This document shows, one piece after another, positions 24,652-33,357 of a stretch of DNA of 64,000 bases (positions are counted from its first letter, which is position 1; each line of letters begins with the position of its first letter). The stretch is from Nocardioidaceae bacterium (GTDB taxonomy: Bacteria > Actinomycetota > Actinomycetes > Propionibacteriales > Nocardioidaceae). A model generated the notes under the pieces. The model was not told the origin of the DNA, ran no database searches, and saw only the letters and a program-made list of their open reading frames with translations. The stretch lies in contig JAUJOD010000001.1 of NCBI GenBank assembly GCA_030447865.1, forward strand, positions 1,303,652 to 1,367,651. Reading direction: 5' to 3'. Made by a program: the position numbers and the translations under genes.

Positions 24652-25743
24652 ATGGCTTCCCGCGTCCTCGCCCTCGATCTCGACAGCGACGTCGTCGACC
24701 TCACCGCTGCGCTTGTCGACATCGAGTCGGTCAGCGGCAACGAGGAAGCCATCTGCGGCGCGATCGAGGCGGCGTTGCGCGAAGTACCGTGGCTGCAAAC
24801 GTGGCGGCACGGCAACTCACTCGTCGCCCGTACGGCGCTCGGCCGGCCTGACCGCGTGGTCATCGCCGGCCATCTCGACACCGTGCCGGTCAACGCCAAC
24901 CTGCCGTCGCGGGTAGACGACGGATTCCTGCACGGGCTCGGCTCGTGCGACATGAAGGGCGGGGTCGCGGTCGGCCTCAAGCTGGCTGCCTCGGTGGCCG
25001 CGCCGACGCGCGACGTCACGTACGTCTTCTACGAGGCCGAGGAGGTAGAGGCCGAGCGCAACGGGCTGGGGCTGATCTCCACGGCTCGGCCCGAGGTGCT
25101 GACCGCTGACTTCGCCGTGCTGATGGAGCCGTCGAACGCCGTGGTCGAGGCGGGCTGCCAGGGAACGATGCGGGTCGACGTGTCGACGTACGGCGTCCGC
25201 GCACACAGCGCCCGGGCGTGGAACGGCGTCAACGCGATCCACGGCGCGACCGGCATCCTGGGCCGGTTGACGGCGTACGAGCCACGCCGCCCAGTCATTG
25301 ACGGCCTGCGGTTCCACGAGGGCCTCAACGCCGTCGGCATCAGCGGCGGGGTCGCCGGCAACGTCATCCCAGACGCCTGCACGGTCGCGGTGAACTACCG
25401 CTTCGCGCCGGACCGGACGGTTGACGAGGCAGCAGCCCATCTGCGCGAGGTGTTCGACGGTTTCGATGTCGCGGTCCGCGACGCCGCTCCCGGCGCGCTG
25501 CCGGGCCTCGACCGGCCGGCGGCGGCAGCCTTCGTGGAAGCGGTCAGCGGCGGCGCGGATTCCGACGTCGGGCGGATCAAGCCGAAGTTCGGCTGGACGG
25601 ACGTTTCGCTGTTCAGCGCGCTCGGCGTACCCGCGGTCAACTTCGGCCCGGGAGATCCCGAGCTGGCGCACACCCAGCACGAGCGGGTGCCAGTGGCGCA
25701 GCTGCACTCCTGCCTGGCCCAGCTCACTGCCTGGTTGAGCTGA
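24652..25743 (+). CDS. dapE: succinyl-diaminopimelate desuccinylase
   Basis: A 363-residue M20 metallopeptidase-fold enzyme. Metal-site motifs are AGHLDTVP (H74, D76), GSCDMKGG and YEAEEVE. It releases LL-DAP from the succinylated intermediate. With dapC at 18001 and dapD at 20278 it completes the succinylase sub-branch in this window. The open frame extends 18 codons upstream, but the ATG at 24652 fits family length and the -10 position. Confidence 0.93.
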   Translation: MASRVLALDLDSDVVDLTAALVDIESVSGNEEAICGAIEAALREVPWLQTWRHGNSLVARTALGRPDRVVIAGHLDTVPVNANLPSRVDDGFLHGLGSCDMKGGVAVGLKLAASVAAPTRDVTYVFYEAEEVEAERNGLGLISTARPEVLTADFAVLMEPSNAVVEAGCQGTMRVDVSTYGVRAHSARAWNGVNAIHGATGILGRLTAYEPRRPVIDGLRFHEGLNAVGISGGVAGNVIPDACTVAVNYRFAPDRTVDEAAAHLREVFDGFDVAVRDAAPGALPGLDRPAAAAFVEAVSGGADSDVGRIKPKFGWTDVSLFSALGVPAVNFGPGDPELAHTQHERVPVAQLHSCLAQLTAWLS

Positions 25744-25800
25744 CCCGCTGAGGGCGTCCGTCTCGAGAGGCGGGGATGCCGTTTCACCAAAGCCACGGTC

Positions 25801-25806
25801 TAGGTT
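25801..25806 (+). promoter_or_regulatory. -10 element TAGGTT, leaderless
   Basis: TAGGTT ends 7 bp before the ATG at 25813, favouring it over the GTG at 25807. Confidence 0.6.
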
Positions 25807-25812
25807 GTGCCC

Positions 25813-26622
25813 ATGACTGAAGCGATGCCTTCCCAGCCAGCCGAGCGGCGACGCGGACCGTTGATATTGCGTCGCCAGCAGGTAGAGGAGTCGACCACCG
25901 ACCAGCGGTTGCTCGACGACGGCGGGCGGGGCGAGTGGGTGCACACCGACCCGTGGCGGGTGTTGCGCATCCAGGCGGAGTTCGTCGAGGGGTTCGGCTC
26001 GTTGGCGGAGCTCGGTCCGGCGATCTCGGTCTTCGGTTCGGCTCGGACGCCACCGGACCACCCGGAGTACGCCCAAGGCGTCAAGCTCGGAGCCGCGCTG
26101 GCTCAAGCGGGGTTCGCGGTGATCACCGGCGGCGGTCCCGGAGTCATGGAGGCGGCGAACCGCGGCGCCGCTGAGGCGGGGGGTACGTCGGTCGGTCTCG
26201 GCATCGAGCTGCCCTTTGAGCAGGGGATCAACGAGTGGGTCGACATCGGCATCAACTTCCGCTACTTCTTCGCGCGAAAGACAATGTTCGTGAAGTATGC
26301 GCAGGGCTTCATCGCGCTCCCGGGTGGGTTCGGCACGTTCGACGAGATCTTCGAAGCGGTCACGCTGGTGCAGACGCACAAGGTGACGTCGTTCCCCATC
26401 GTCTTGGTCGGATCGGCGTACTGGGGCGGACTGCGGGACTGGTTGCGTGACACGGTCTTGGCCGGCGGCAAGATCGGCTCTGAGGACGTCGATCTGCTCC
26501 GGGTCACCGACGACCTCGACGAAGCGGTGGCGATCATGGTCCAAGCTCGGGAAGAGCGAGCGGCGAGCGGAGGAGGCGTCGGGTCCGGTCAGGCGCCGAT
26601 CCGGCCGCATCCGTCGGAGTAG
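25813..26622 (+). CDS. LOG family protein (TIGR00730)
   Basis: A 269-residue Rossmann-fold protein. The LOG signature is P170-GGFGTFDE178, and VFGSARTP and ITGGGPGVMEAANRGA are also present. LOG proteins release free cytokinins from their 5'-monophosphates and act as nucleotide phosphoribohydrolases; in M. tuberculosis the homologue (Rv1205) has this activity. The N-terminal extension of about 65 residues and the C-terminal Gly-rich tail are typical of the longer actinobacterial form. Confidence 0.88.
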   Translation: MTEAMPSQPAERRRGPLILRRQQVEESTTDQRLLDDGGRGEWVHTDPWRVLRIQAEFVEGFGSLAELGPAISVFGSARTPPDHPEYAQGVKLGAALAQAGFAVITGGGPGVMEAANRGAAEAGGTSVGLGIELPFEQGINEWVDIGINFRYFFARKTMFVKYAQGFIALPGGFGTFDEIFEAVTLVQTHKVTSFPIVLVGSAYWGGLRDWLRDTVLAGGKIGSEDVDLLRVTDDLDEAVAIMVQAREERAASGGGVGSGQAPIRPHPSE

Positions 26623-26689
26623 CGCTGCGTCAACCCACGACGGCGACACGTCGCTGCTCACCCGCTTCGCTGACCGCTGCGCAGCGTGG

Positions 26690-26695
26690 CACGAT
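26690..26695 (+). promoter_or_regulatory. -10-like CACGAT, leaderless
   Basis: CACGAT ends 7-8 bp before the GTG at 26703. Confidence 0.4.
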
Positions 26696-26702
26696 CGACC
26701 TC

Positions 26703-27245
26703 GTGATCTGGGTATGGGTCGTTGCCTTGGTGCTGGTCATCGGCGCGATCGCCGTCGTCGTAGCGGGTCGCGACGACGCCATGGCAGAGGTGTACGACGA
26801 CCGCCCGGACGCGACGCTTCCCACCGGACGTCCGTTGACGGCTGAGGACATCGCGGCGGTGCGGCTCTCGACCGGCGTACGGGGGTATCGCATGGACGAG
26901 GTGGACGCCCTGCTGGACCGGATCCAGGCCGATCTGTTGGCGCGCGAGACCAACCAGGCCGCCGCGACGACCGCCGGAGCCGCCGCTGAGATTCCGGCCG
27001 ATCCCGCCACTGAGAGCCCCAGCGATCCCGCCTCCGGGGCGACCGGAACCGCTGCTGAGATTCCAGCCGATCCCGCCGCTGCTACTCCCGCTCAACTCGC
27101 CGCCGGGGAGCCCGCTGACGTCCCCACCAAGAGGCCGGCGGGAGCGACCGTCCGCACCCCGGCTGTGCCGCCCGCCGACGCCACCGCGCTGGCACCCACT
27201 GAAGCCGCCGCCGGGACCAGGGCGGCAACCCAGCCGCCGTCGTGA
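26703..27245 (+). CDS. membrane protein with DivIVA-like motif
   Basis: 180 residues. The N-terminal membrane helix is VWVVALVLVIGAIAVVV. A DivIVA-like motif RGYRMDEVDALLDRI follows at about 60-74, as in the actinobacterial 'DivIVA domain-containing' family. A low-complexity Ala/Pro tail from about 88 contains a duplicated AAEIPADPA segment. It may localise to curved membrane; no function is assigned. Its stop overlaps the tag start (GTGA). Confidence 0.75.
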   Translation: MIWVWVVALVLVIGAIAVVVAGRDDAMAEVYDDRPDATLPTGRPLTAEDIAAVRLSTGVRGYRMDEVDALLDRIQADLLARETNQAAATTAGAAAEIPADPATESPSDPASGATGTAAEIPADPAAATPAQLAAGEPADVPTKRPAGATVRTPAVPPADATALAPTEAAAGTRAATQPPS

Positions 27246-27838
27246 TCGGCGGACCGGCCGCTGGTCTCGATGGCCGACTCCGCTGCGCGTGGGCGCTGTC
27301 CGCTCCCGACTACCTGATCTACCACGACGAGGAGTGGGGCCGAGCCATCCGGGATGACCAGGGACTCTTCGAGCGGCTCACTCTCGAAGCGTTCCAGTCC
27401 GGCCTTTCCTGGTTGACCATCTTGCGTAAGCGGGACAACTTCAGGGCGGCGTTCGCCGGATTCGACATTCGCCGCGTCGCGGAGTTCGGCTCCGCCGACA
27501 GGGCCCGGTTGCTCGCCGACCCCGGCATCGTGCGCAACCGCGCGAAGATCGATGCGGCGATCACGAATGCGCGGGTAGCGCGTGACCTGGACGGCGGATT
27601 GGCCGCGCTGGTGTGGCGGTTCGCACCGCTGTTCCAACCAGCACCAGTGGCGCTCAGCGACGTACCAGCGCAGACTGTGGAGTCGAGGGCGCTGGCTGCG
27701 GAGTTGAAATCCGCAGGTTTCGTATTCGTTGGACCGGTGACGACGTACGCCCTGATGCAAGCTGCTGGCCTGGTGAACGACCACTTGGCCGGCTGCGGCG
27801 TCCGCACAGCATGCGGAGAAGAGAGAGCAATGACATGA
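27242..27838 (+). CDS. tag: DNA-3-methyladenine glycosylase I
   Basis: A 198-residue Tag-type helix-hairpin-helix glycosylase excising 3-methyladenine. The structural zinc ligands are visible at both ends: C15 and H28 near the N-terminus, and H...C in NDHLAGC near the C-terminus. The conserved aromatic/acidic HDEEWG and the LTLEAFQSGLSW block are present. GTG start, coupled to the upstream DivIVA-motif gene. Its TGA overlaps the M14 peptidase ATG. Confidence 0.92.
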   Translation: MIGGPAAGLDGRLRCAWALSAPDYLIYHDEEWGRAIRDDQGLFERLTLEAFQSGLSWLTILRKRDNFRAAFAGFDIRRVAEFGSADRARLLADPGIVRNRAKIDAAITNARVARDLDGGLAALVWRFAPLFQPAPVALSDVPAQTVESRALAAELKSAGFVFVGPVTTYALMQAAGLVNDHLAGCGVRTACGEERAMT

Positions 27839-28656
27839 GCCGCAGCCGACCGATGATCGCGGGACTTGCGCTGAGTTCAGCCGCGGCGCTGATCGCCATC
27901 CACGGCGCCGCCTCCGCTGGCGTTACCCAGCCGTCCACCCAGCAAGCCCACGGCGGCAACGTTGCGTCGGCAGCGGCGGGGGCCGCTGTGGTCGGGGCGG
28001 GCCGACCGGCGGTGGTCTCGGCTCGGGTCATCGGTCGGTCGGTGAAGGACAACCCGATCCGGGCCTACGAGCTCGGAGATCCCAACGCTGCGGTCGCCGT
28101 CGTCGCGTTGGGTTCGATGCACGGCAACGAGACGGGCGGCCAGGTGGTGCTCGGCGACCTGCGCGACGGCGACCCGATCAAGGGGGTGCACCTGTGGGTG
28201 ATCCCGCGAGACAACCCCGACGGGGTGTTTCGCGACCAGCGCCACAACGCCAATGGTGTCGACCTCAACCGCAACTTCCCGACCAACTGGAAGCCGCTGA
28301 CCGGCTGGTATTACTCCGGGCCGAAACCGTCGTCGGAGCCCGAGACGCGCGCCCTCAAGGCGTTCCTGAACGAGATCGACCCCGACTACGTCGTCACCTT
28401 CCATTCGCCGCTGTACGGCGTCGACGTGTACGGCGCCAAGGACCGCCCCTTCGCCCGGCGGCTGGCCAAGGAGCTGCAGCTGCCGATCAAGGAGTTCGAC
28501 TGCGCTGGCGTATGCCATGGCACCTTGACCCAGTGGTTCAACAAGAACCACGCCGGTGCCTGCGTGACGGTGGAGTTCAGCCGCTCACCGACGCAGCGGT
28601 ACCTGCACGTCCGCGCGCCCCGCGGGCTCGTCCGCGCCATCGGCGGTCACTTCTAG
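27835..28656 (+). CDS. secreted M14-family peptidase (murein-peptide amidase-like)
   Basis: 273 residues. An N-terminal signal peptide (MIAGLALSSAAALIAIHGAASA) precedes a zinc carboxypeptidase domain. Zinc ligands are likely H96 and E99 (GSMHGNETGG) and the later histidine in VTFHSPL; the catalytic Glu is likely in CVTVEFSRS. The NFPTNW and DGVDLNRN-type motif (ANGVDLNRNFP) is classic M14. It probably cleaves peptidoglycan stem peptides outside the membrane. It is coupled to tag by ATGA, although the longer frame open from 27613 is an artefact. Confidence 0.88.
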   Translation: MSRSRPMIAGLALSSAAALIAIHGAASAGVTQPSTQQAHGGNVASAAAGAAVVGAGRPAVVSARVIGRSVKDNPIRAYELGDPNAAVAVVALGSMHGNETGGQVVLGDLRDGDPIKGVHLWVIPRDNPDGVFRDQRHNANGVDLNRNFPTNWKPLTGWYYSGPKPSSEPETRALKAFLNEIDPDYVVTFHSPLYGVDVYGAKDRPFARRLAKELQLPIKEFDCAGVCHGTLTQWFNKNHAGACVTVEFSRSPTQRYLHVRAPRGLVRAIGGHF

Positions 28657-28675
28657 CCGTCCGTCCGCACCCCCC

Positions 28676-28920
28676 GACCGTTTACCGCGACAACCTGGTA
28701 GACGTACGCCGCAGGCGGGTGGACGGTGACCGTTTACCGGCACGTGTCGGAAGACGTACGGCGTTCAGGGTTGCGGTCGACCGTTTACCGCGACAACCCG
28801 GTAGACGTACGCCACAGCCGCCGGACGGTGACCGTTTACCGGCACGTGTCGGAAGACGTACGACGTGCGGCGGGTGGACGGTGACCGTTTCCCGCCACGT
28901 GTCGGAAGACGTACCACGAA
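28676..28920. repeat. tandem array of five 51-53-bp hairpin units (superfamily locus 2)
   Basis: Units begin with GACCGTTT at 28676, 28728, 28779, 28830 and 28883 (steps 52, 51, 51, 53). Two core types alternate. Type a (units 1 and 3) is CGCGACAACC followed by GGTAGACGTACG. Type b (units 2, 4 and 5) is CACGTGTCGGAAGACGTACG. CGTTTACC can pair with GGTAGACG (8 bp, one G-U) in type a. The array fills the gap between convergent M14 peptidase and L,D-transpeptidase genes. Confidence 0.92.
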
Positions 28921-28931
28921 CGCCGGAGCAG

Positions 28932-29780
28932 CTACCGGGTGAGGAGGTAGTTGTGCGGGCCCATGGCGACACGAGGGTTCCGTTCGGGGTCCAGCCACCG
29001 GATCAGCCACCGGACGTCGGCGCGGGGCATCGCCACGCAGCCGGCGGTGAGCCCGTCGTCGGCGACGTGCAAGAAGATGCCGCCGCCGCGGGAGGTGTCG
29101 GCCGGTTCGGTGGCTACCCGTTGTTTCCGGGTCGCCGAGTAGTGCACGCCGCTGGGCAGGTTGAACCCGACGACGATCGCGTAGGCGTACTGGCTGGGGT
29201 AGTCGGTGAGGTGCTCGGAGTAGTCGGCGCGCCAGCGCGTCGAGGCGGCCTTGTGGAACTGATAGACGTTGTACGTCGCCGGGTCCCGCGGCTCGTACGG
29301 CCACCAGTCGTTGCCGTCGAACTGCCGGTACAGCACCTGAGCGCCCGGATCGGAGAACCGCCCGAACGCATAGGGCAGTCGGAACACGCCTGCCGGCGTG
29401 GTGCCGGTCGACTGCTGCCTGGCCGCGGCCCGCACCCAGCCGTTGTAACCGAGGACGATCTTCACGGGGCCGCGCACTTGCACCCACTCACCGGCCGCAG
29501 GCCGGCGCCACGCCCGCAACGTGCCGCTGGTCGAGGACCAGTCAGGTGAGCTGACCGTGATGAGCTGCCGCACCCGCGCCGGTGGGTCGATCGCCTCGGG
29601 TAGCGTGCGTCCCGCACTGGTCGGCGCGAACCCCGCCGCCGCCGGCGCCGCCTGCGCGAACCCCGCCGCCTGCCCCACCGACGCAGCCGCAGCAGGCTCT
29701 CCCGACGCGCCAGCCGACGCACCAGCAAAAGCCAGCGTGGTCACGAGGGTCGCCGCGGCCGCGAGCGACGTGTTTCGCAC
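28932..29780 (-). CDS. secreted L,D-transpeptidase-like (YkuD-type) protein
   Basis: 282 residues. A signal peptide (TSLAAAATLVTTLAFAGASAGA) and an Ala-rich stretch precede the catalytic region. HVADDGLTAGCVAM (about 243-256) gives the His and Cys expected of YkuD-fold transpeptidases. These crosslink or remodel peptidoglycan, or are merely related 'YkuD-like' proteins. GTG 29780 is preceded by GAGAGGAG. It neighbours another cell-wall peptidase. Confidence 0.82.
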   Translation of the reverse strand: MRNTSLAAAATLVTTLAFAGASAGASGEPAAAASVGQAAGFAQAAPAAAGFAPTSAGRTLPEAIDPPARVRQLITVSSPDWSSTSGTLRAWRRPAAGEWVQVRGPVKIVLGYNGWVRAAARQQSTGTTPAGVFRLPYAFGRFSDPGAQVLYRQFDGNDWWPYEPRDPATYNVYQFHKAASTRWRADYSEHLTDYPSQYAYAIVVGFNLPSGVHYSATRKQRVATEPADTSRGGGIFLHVADDGLTAGCVAMPRADVRWLIRWLDPERNPRVAMGPHNYLLTR

Positions 29781-29801
29781 GAGCGACTCCTCTCGGTCAA
29801 A

Positions 29802-30659
29802 TCAATGACCACTGAAGGTGGGTTTCTCCTTGGCGACGAACGACCGTACGGCGTTCCGGTGGTCGGCCGAACCCCCTGTGCGTGCCATCAGCTTGCTCTC
29901 GAAGGCCAATGCCTCCTCCAACGAATGCGTAGCGGCGTACTGCACCGCCTCCTTCACTGCGGCGAAGGCAAGGGTCGGACCCGCCGCCAGCCGGCCAGCA
30001 ATGTCAGCCACCTCGTCGGCAAGCTCGGCAGCGGGGAACACCCAGTTCACCAAGCCGATCTCGAGCGCCTCGGCGGCGGTGACGCTGCGCGGCCAGAGCA
30101 GCAGCTCCATCGCCTTGCCTCGCCCGACCAGCCGCGGCAACGTCCACGACGTGCCGGTGTCGCAGGAGAGCCCGACACCGGTGAAGGCCGTGGTGAAGCT
30201 GGCGCTGTCGGCGGCCACTCGCCAGTCGCAGGCCAAGGCGATCGCCATGCCGGCGCCCGCCGCGACGCCGTTGACTGCCGCCACGACGGGCTTGGGCATC
30301 GTCGCGATGGTGTGTGCGATGGGGGTGTAGTGCTCATCGACGGTGGCCCACACCTCATCCAAGGCCATGCTGGCGAGGTTGTCGACGTGTTCGCGCAGGT
30401 CCTGCCCCACGCAGAAGGCGCGGCCGGTGCCAGTGATGACGACGCACCGCGCCTCAGCGTCCGCCGCAGCCCGGCGTACGGCGGCCAACAGCTGCTCCTT
30501 GGTGGCTGTGTCGAGGCTGTTCATCGCCTCGGAACGGGTGAAGGTGAGCGTCGCGACGCCCGCCTGTACGTCGTAGGTGACCGCCGACGAGGATGTGTGG
30601 TCATCCGACGAGGATGTGTGGTCATCCGGGTCGACAGATGCGGGCGCGCGATCGGTCAT
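29802..30659 (-). CDS. enoyl-CoA hydratase/isomerase family protein
   Basis: A 285-residue crotonase-fold protein. The oxyanion-hole segments are GRAFCVGQDL and NGVAAGAGMAIALACDWR. It is closest in feel to the PaaG-type (1,2-epoxyphenylacetyl-CoA isomerase) branch because a PaaX-type regulator precedes it with a 4-nt overlap; the true substrate is open. The N-terminus carries a perfect 21-bp tandem duplication (30586-30606 and 30607-30627) giving a repeated DDHTSSS. Confidence 0.85.
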   Translation of the reverse strand: MTDRAPASVDPDDHTSSSDDHTSSSAVTYDVQAGVATLTFTRSEAMNSLDTATKEQLLAAVRRAAADAEARCVVITGTGRAFCVGQDLREHVDNLASMALDEVWATVDEHYTPIAHTIATMPKPVVAAVNGVAAGAGMAIALACDWRVAADSASFTTAFTGVGLSCDTGTSWTLPRLVGRGKAMELLLWPRSVTAAEALEIGLVNWVFPAAELADEVADIAGRLAAGPTLAFAAVKEAVQYAATHSLEEALAFESKLMARTGGSADHRNAVRSFVAKEKPTFSGH

Positions 30660-31450
30660 GGCGACTCTCCCAGTAGGCGTAGGCAGGCGTCAACGTAGCG
30701 GCTGGCACCGGGAAGCAGGCGCGCCGCCTCGGCGTCGAAGAACCGCGCCGCAGAGTCGCCGGCCCAGTCGGCTGGCAGCAGCTCGGCAGGCAGTCCGGGG
30801 TCACGGAACAAGAACTTGCGCCACTCGTGCACAAGCCTGCTGCGGGTCACAAAGGCTTCCTGGTCCGAGCACTCACCGCTGGTCTCTCCGACCAGGGCCT
30901 TTGCCTCGTCGAGCCAGCGCGCGTACGCGCGACCGAGCCCCTGCAGGTCCCAGGCCGTGGCGGTCAGCGTGGCGACGTCCCCGTCGTACTCCGCCAGGAA
31001 CCGCTCGGCCCGTACCTTCTCGTTCTCCAGCAGCGCGTCGACCTCTCCCGACTCACGAGGGCTGATCCACGTGTTGTCGCGCACCATCGCGTAGCCGAGG
31101 TATGCGAGGCCCGAGCGGACGCGATCGCGAGCGGCTCGGTCGGTGATGTGGTCGAGGACCAGCAGATGCCAGCGCGAGTCCCACGAGGTCAGCTCGCTTC
31201 GGTAGATGCGGGTAGCCGCGTCGCTCAGGCGGCGCTCGGCGCGCGGGGTCAGTCGGTAACCCGCACCCTGCTCCAGCTTCACCGGTACGAGCCAGTGTTG
31301 GCGCACCATCCGGGAGATCGCTGTGCGTACGGCGGGAGCGGCGATACCGAGCGGGGCCATCATGCGAACGAGCGCAGCGACCGGCGCAGCGCCGCCGCGC
31401 GTGCGGAGGTGGTCGCCGTACACGTCGAACAGGGCCGAACGAGCGTTCAC
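30656..31450 (-). CDS. PaaX family transcriptional regulator
   Basis: A 264-residue repressor of the PaaX group: an N-terminal winged helix (GIAAPAVRTAISRMVRQHWL), a central domain and a C-terminal segment. PaaX represses phenylacetate catabolism and is released by phenylacetyl-CoA; in many actinobacteria such genes pair with a crotonase, as here. I chose GTG 31450 because homologues begin 'xNARSALFDxYGDHL'; the TTG at 31480 is weaker. No paa catabolic cluster is present, so a wider acyl-CoA role is possible. Confidence 0.85.
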   Translation of the reverse strand: MNARSALFDVYGDHLRTRGGAAPVAALVRMMAPLGIAAPAVRTAISRMVRQHWLVPVKLEQGAGYRLTPRAERRLSDAATRIYRSELTSWDSRWHLLVLDHITDRAARDRVRSGLAYLGYAMVRDNTWISPRESGEVDALLENEKVRAERFLAEYDGDVATLTATAWDLQGLGRAYARWLDEAKALVGETSGECSDQEAFVTRSRLVHEWRKFLFRDPGLPAELLPADWAGDSAARFFDAEAARLLPGASRYVDACLRLLGESP

Positions 31451-31562
31451 AAGGGAGCAGTCTGCCGCACCTGTCCCCAACCGGTGCGATAATGAGAGCA
31501 GTTATCGACGCGCTGCCTTCTCGGCCCCCGGCGGGCGGAGTCAGGCGCTCAACGACGAAGGG

Positions 31563-31568
31563 TAGGTT
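31563..31568 (+). promoter_or_regulatory. -10 element TAGGTT upstream of DUF3117 gene
   Basis: TAGGTT ends 6 bp before the ATG at 31574. Confidence 0.5.
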
Positions 31569-31573
31569 CGCGC

Positions 31574-31741
31574 ATGGCGGCGATGAAGCCGCGGACAGGC
31601 GACGGTCCGCTGGAAGTCACGAAAGAGGGACGCGGTCTGGTGATGCGGGTTCCGCTCGAGGGCGGTGGGCGCCTGGTTGTCGAGCTGAACGCTGAGGAAG
31701 CCAAGGCCCTTGAGGACGCACTGAGCCTGGTGACCACCTGA
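31574..31741 (+). CDS. DUF3117 family small protein
   Basis: A 55-residue protein, MAAMKPRTGDGPLEVTKEGR followed by a short beta-rich body ending ALEDALSLVTT. This is the highly conserved actinobacterial DUF3117 family (Rv1211 type). Function is unknown. It is followed at once by a strong terminator, so it is likely transcribed alone and at high level. Confidence 0.9.
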   Translation: MAAMKPRTGDGPLEVTKEGRGLVMRVPLEGGGRLVVELNAEEAKALEDALSLVTT

Positions 31742-31761
31742 GAGAGACGTTTGTTCACCGA

Positions 31762-31810
31762 GTAAGACCCCGGAAGGCGCAGCCCGCTCTCCGGGGTCTT
31801 ACTGTTTCTC
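31762..31810 (+). terminator. intrinsic terminator after DUF3117 gene
   Basis: GTAAGACCCCGGA (31762-31774) pairs perfectly over 13 bp with TCCGGGGTCTTAC (31790-31802), loop 15 nt, then TGTTTCTC. Confidence 0.9.
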
Positions 31811-31812
31811 GC

Positions 31813-33357
31813 GTGCTCGTTGACGCCCAGCCGCTGCCGCCCGTCATTGACGTCAGTACGTCGAGCGCGGCCTCGACCGGCGCCACCCTGGTCGCAGTGG
31901 GGTTTACCCGACGCAATGACGACTACATCATGCAGCGTGGCGCCGAGGAGGCGCTGGGAGCTCTCGGGCTCGACGGCTTCGCGCTGCTCGGCCGCGCTCA
32001 GGCGACCGGTGCTGGCGGAGAGACGGTCGTGCACCAGCTGTTCCCGACCGCGAGGGGGTCAGCTGCGAGGCGGTCCAAGACCGGCGCACAGCAGAACGGT
32101 ATCGAGCAGGTCGCCCTGATCGGGCTGGGCGAGGAGACGCTGACGGACTACCGCCGAGCCGGAGCCGCGCTCGCCCGGCTCGCCAAGGGGAAGGACGCGG
32201 CTGCCTCCTCCATCGGCAGCGGGGCTGACGACGACCAGCTCGCTGCCTACTGCGAGGGGCTGGTCCTCGGTGCCTTCGGCTTCCACCGCAAGTCCGGTCA
32301 GGTGAAGCCGCCCAAGGCCCCGCTGCTGGTGTTGACCGATCTGGGGTCACCGCCACGGACCGAGGTGATCCATCGTGCCGGCGCCCTCGCGCGCGCGTCG
32401 TGGCGCGCCCGCACCTTCGCGCTGACCCCGTCGAACGAGAAGGGCCCGGTGCAGCTCGAACAGTGGGCCCGAGAAGCCGCGTCGCAGGCCGACTTGGAGA
32501 TTGACGTCTGGGACGAGCGGCGGCTGGCAAAGGAAGGCTTCGGGGGCATCCTCGCCGTCGGCGCTGAGTCGGCGTACGAGTCGAGGTTCGTGCGGCTTGA
32601 CTACGCGCCCAAGCGGGCCGGTCGCCGTACTCCGCATGTGGTGTTGGTGGGCAAGGGGATCACGTTCGACAGCGGCGGCATCTCGATCAAGCCGCTCGAG
32701 GGCATGATGACGATGAAGCGCGACATGACCGGCGCGGGGGTCGTCATCGCGGTGATGGGCGCGCTGCGGGAGCTGGCCGTGCCCGTCAAGGTGACCGGCC
32801 TGGTTGCGGCTGCGGAGAACGCGTTCGGCGGTGGGGCCATGCGGCCCGGTGACGTCATCACCCACTACGGCGGTCGCACCAGCGAGGTGGGCAACACCGA
32901 CGCCGAGGGTCGGCTGGTGCTCGCTGACGCGCTCGCGTACGCCGACGCCGAGATCGAGCCGACGGTGGTTGTCGACATCGCCACGCTCACCGGCGCAGGA
33001 AAGGTGGCGCTGGGTACGTCGCTCGGTGCGCTCTTCGCCAACGACGACGCGCTCGCCGATGCGCTCGCAACCGCAGGGGCCGCGGCCGGCGAGCCCGTCT
33101 GGCGACTGCCGCTGAGCAAGGAGTACGAGCAGCTGCTGGACAACCCCGTGGCCGACGCGACCAACGCAGCCGGTGGCCCCGGCGCCATCACCGCCGCGCT
33201 GTTCCTGCAGCACTTCGCCGGCTCCCGGCCGTGGGCGCACCTCGACATCGCCAGCGTCGGGGACTCGAGCAAGGACGCCCACGAGTACACCCAAGGCGCG
33301 ACCGGGTTCGGCGCCCGCCTCCTGCTGCGCTGGCTGTCGGCCCTCGCCGATGCCTGA
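31813..33357 (+). CDS. pepA: leucyl aminopeptidase (M17)
   Basis: A 514-residue cytosolic dizinc aminopeptidase. Metal and catalytic motifs are GKGITFDSGGISIKP, the MKRDM segment and NTDAEGRLVLADAL. It trims N-terminal residues from peptides. The apparent GTG start at 31813 is only 11 nt after a strong terminator hairpin, with no ribosome site, so the mRNA either begins within the terminator region or translation starts further in. It ends overlapping the next gene by 8 bp. Confidence 0.92.
   Translation: MLVDAQPLPPVIDVSTSSAASTGATLVAVGFTRRNDDYIMQRGAEEALGALGLDGFALLGRAQATGAGGETVVHQLFPTARGSAARRSKTGAQQNGIEQVALIGLGEETLTDYRRAGAALARLAKGKDAAASSIGSGADDDQLAAYCEGLVLGAFGFHRKSGQVKPPKAPLLVLTDLGSPPRTEVIHRAGALARASWRARTFALTPSNEKGPVQLEQWAREAASQADLEIDVWDERRLAKEGFGGILAVGAESAYESRFVRLDYAPKRAGRRTPHVVLVGKGITFDSGGISIKPLEGMMTMKRDMTGAGVVIAVMGALRELAVPVKVTGLVAAAENAFGGGAMRPGDVITHYGGRTSEVGNTDAEGRLVLADALAYADAEIEPTVVVDIATLTGAGKVALGTSLGALFANDDALADALATAGAAAGEPVWRLPLSKEYEQLLDNPVADATNAAGGPGAITAALFLQHFAGSRPWAHLDIASVGDSSKDAHEYTQGATGFGARLLLRWLSALADA

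Noticed and set aside
24817-26661. Long opposite-strand ORF (614 codons) over dapE and the LOG gene; likewise 6258-8039 and 60623-62095
   Set aside because: Arg/Asp/His-rich translations without motifs, antisense to clearly real genes; expected shadows in high-GC DNA.
21295-28920. CRISPR-like arrays
   Set aside because: Periods are regular, but the intervening sequence is itself repeated or degenerate, there are no unique spacers, and no cas genes are near.
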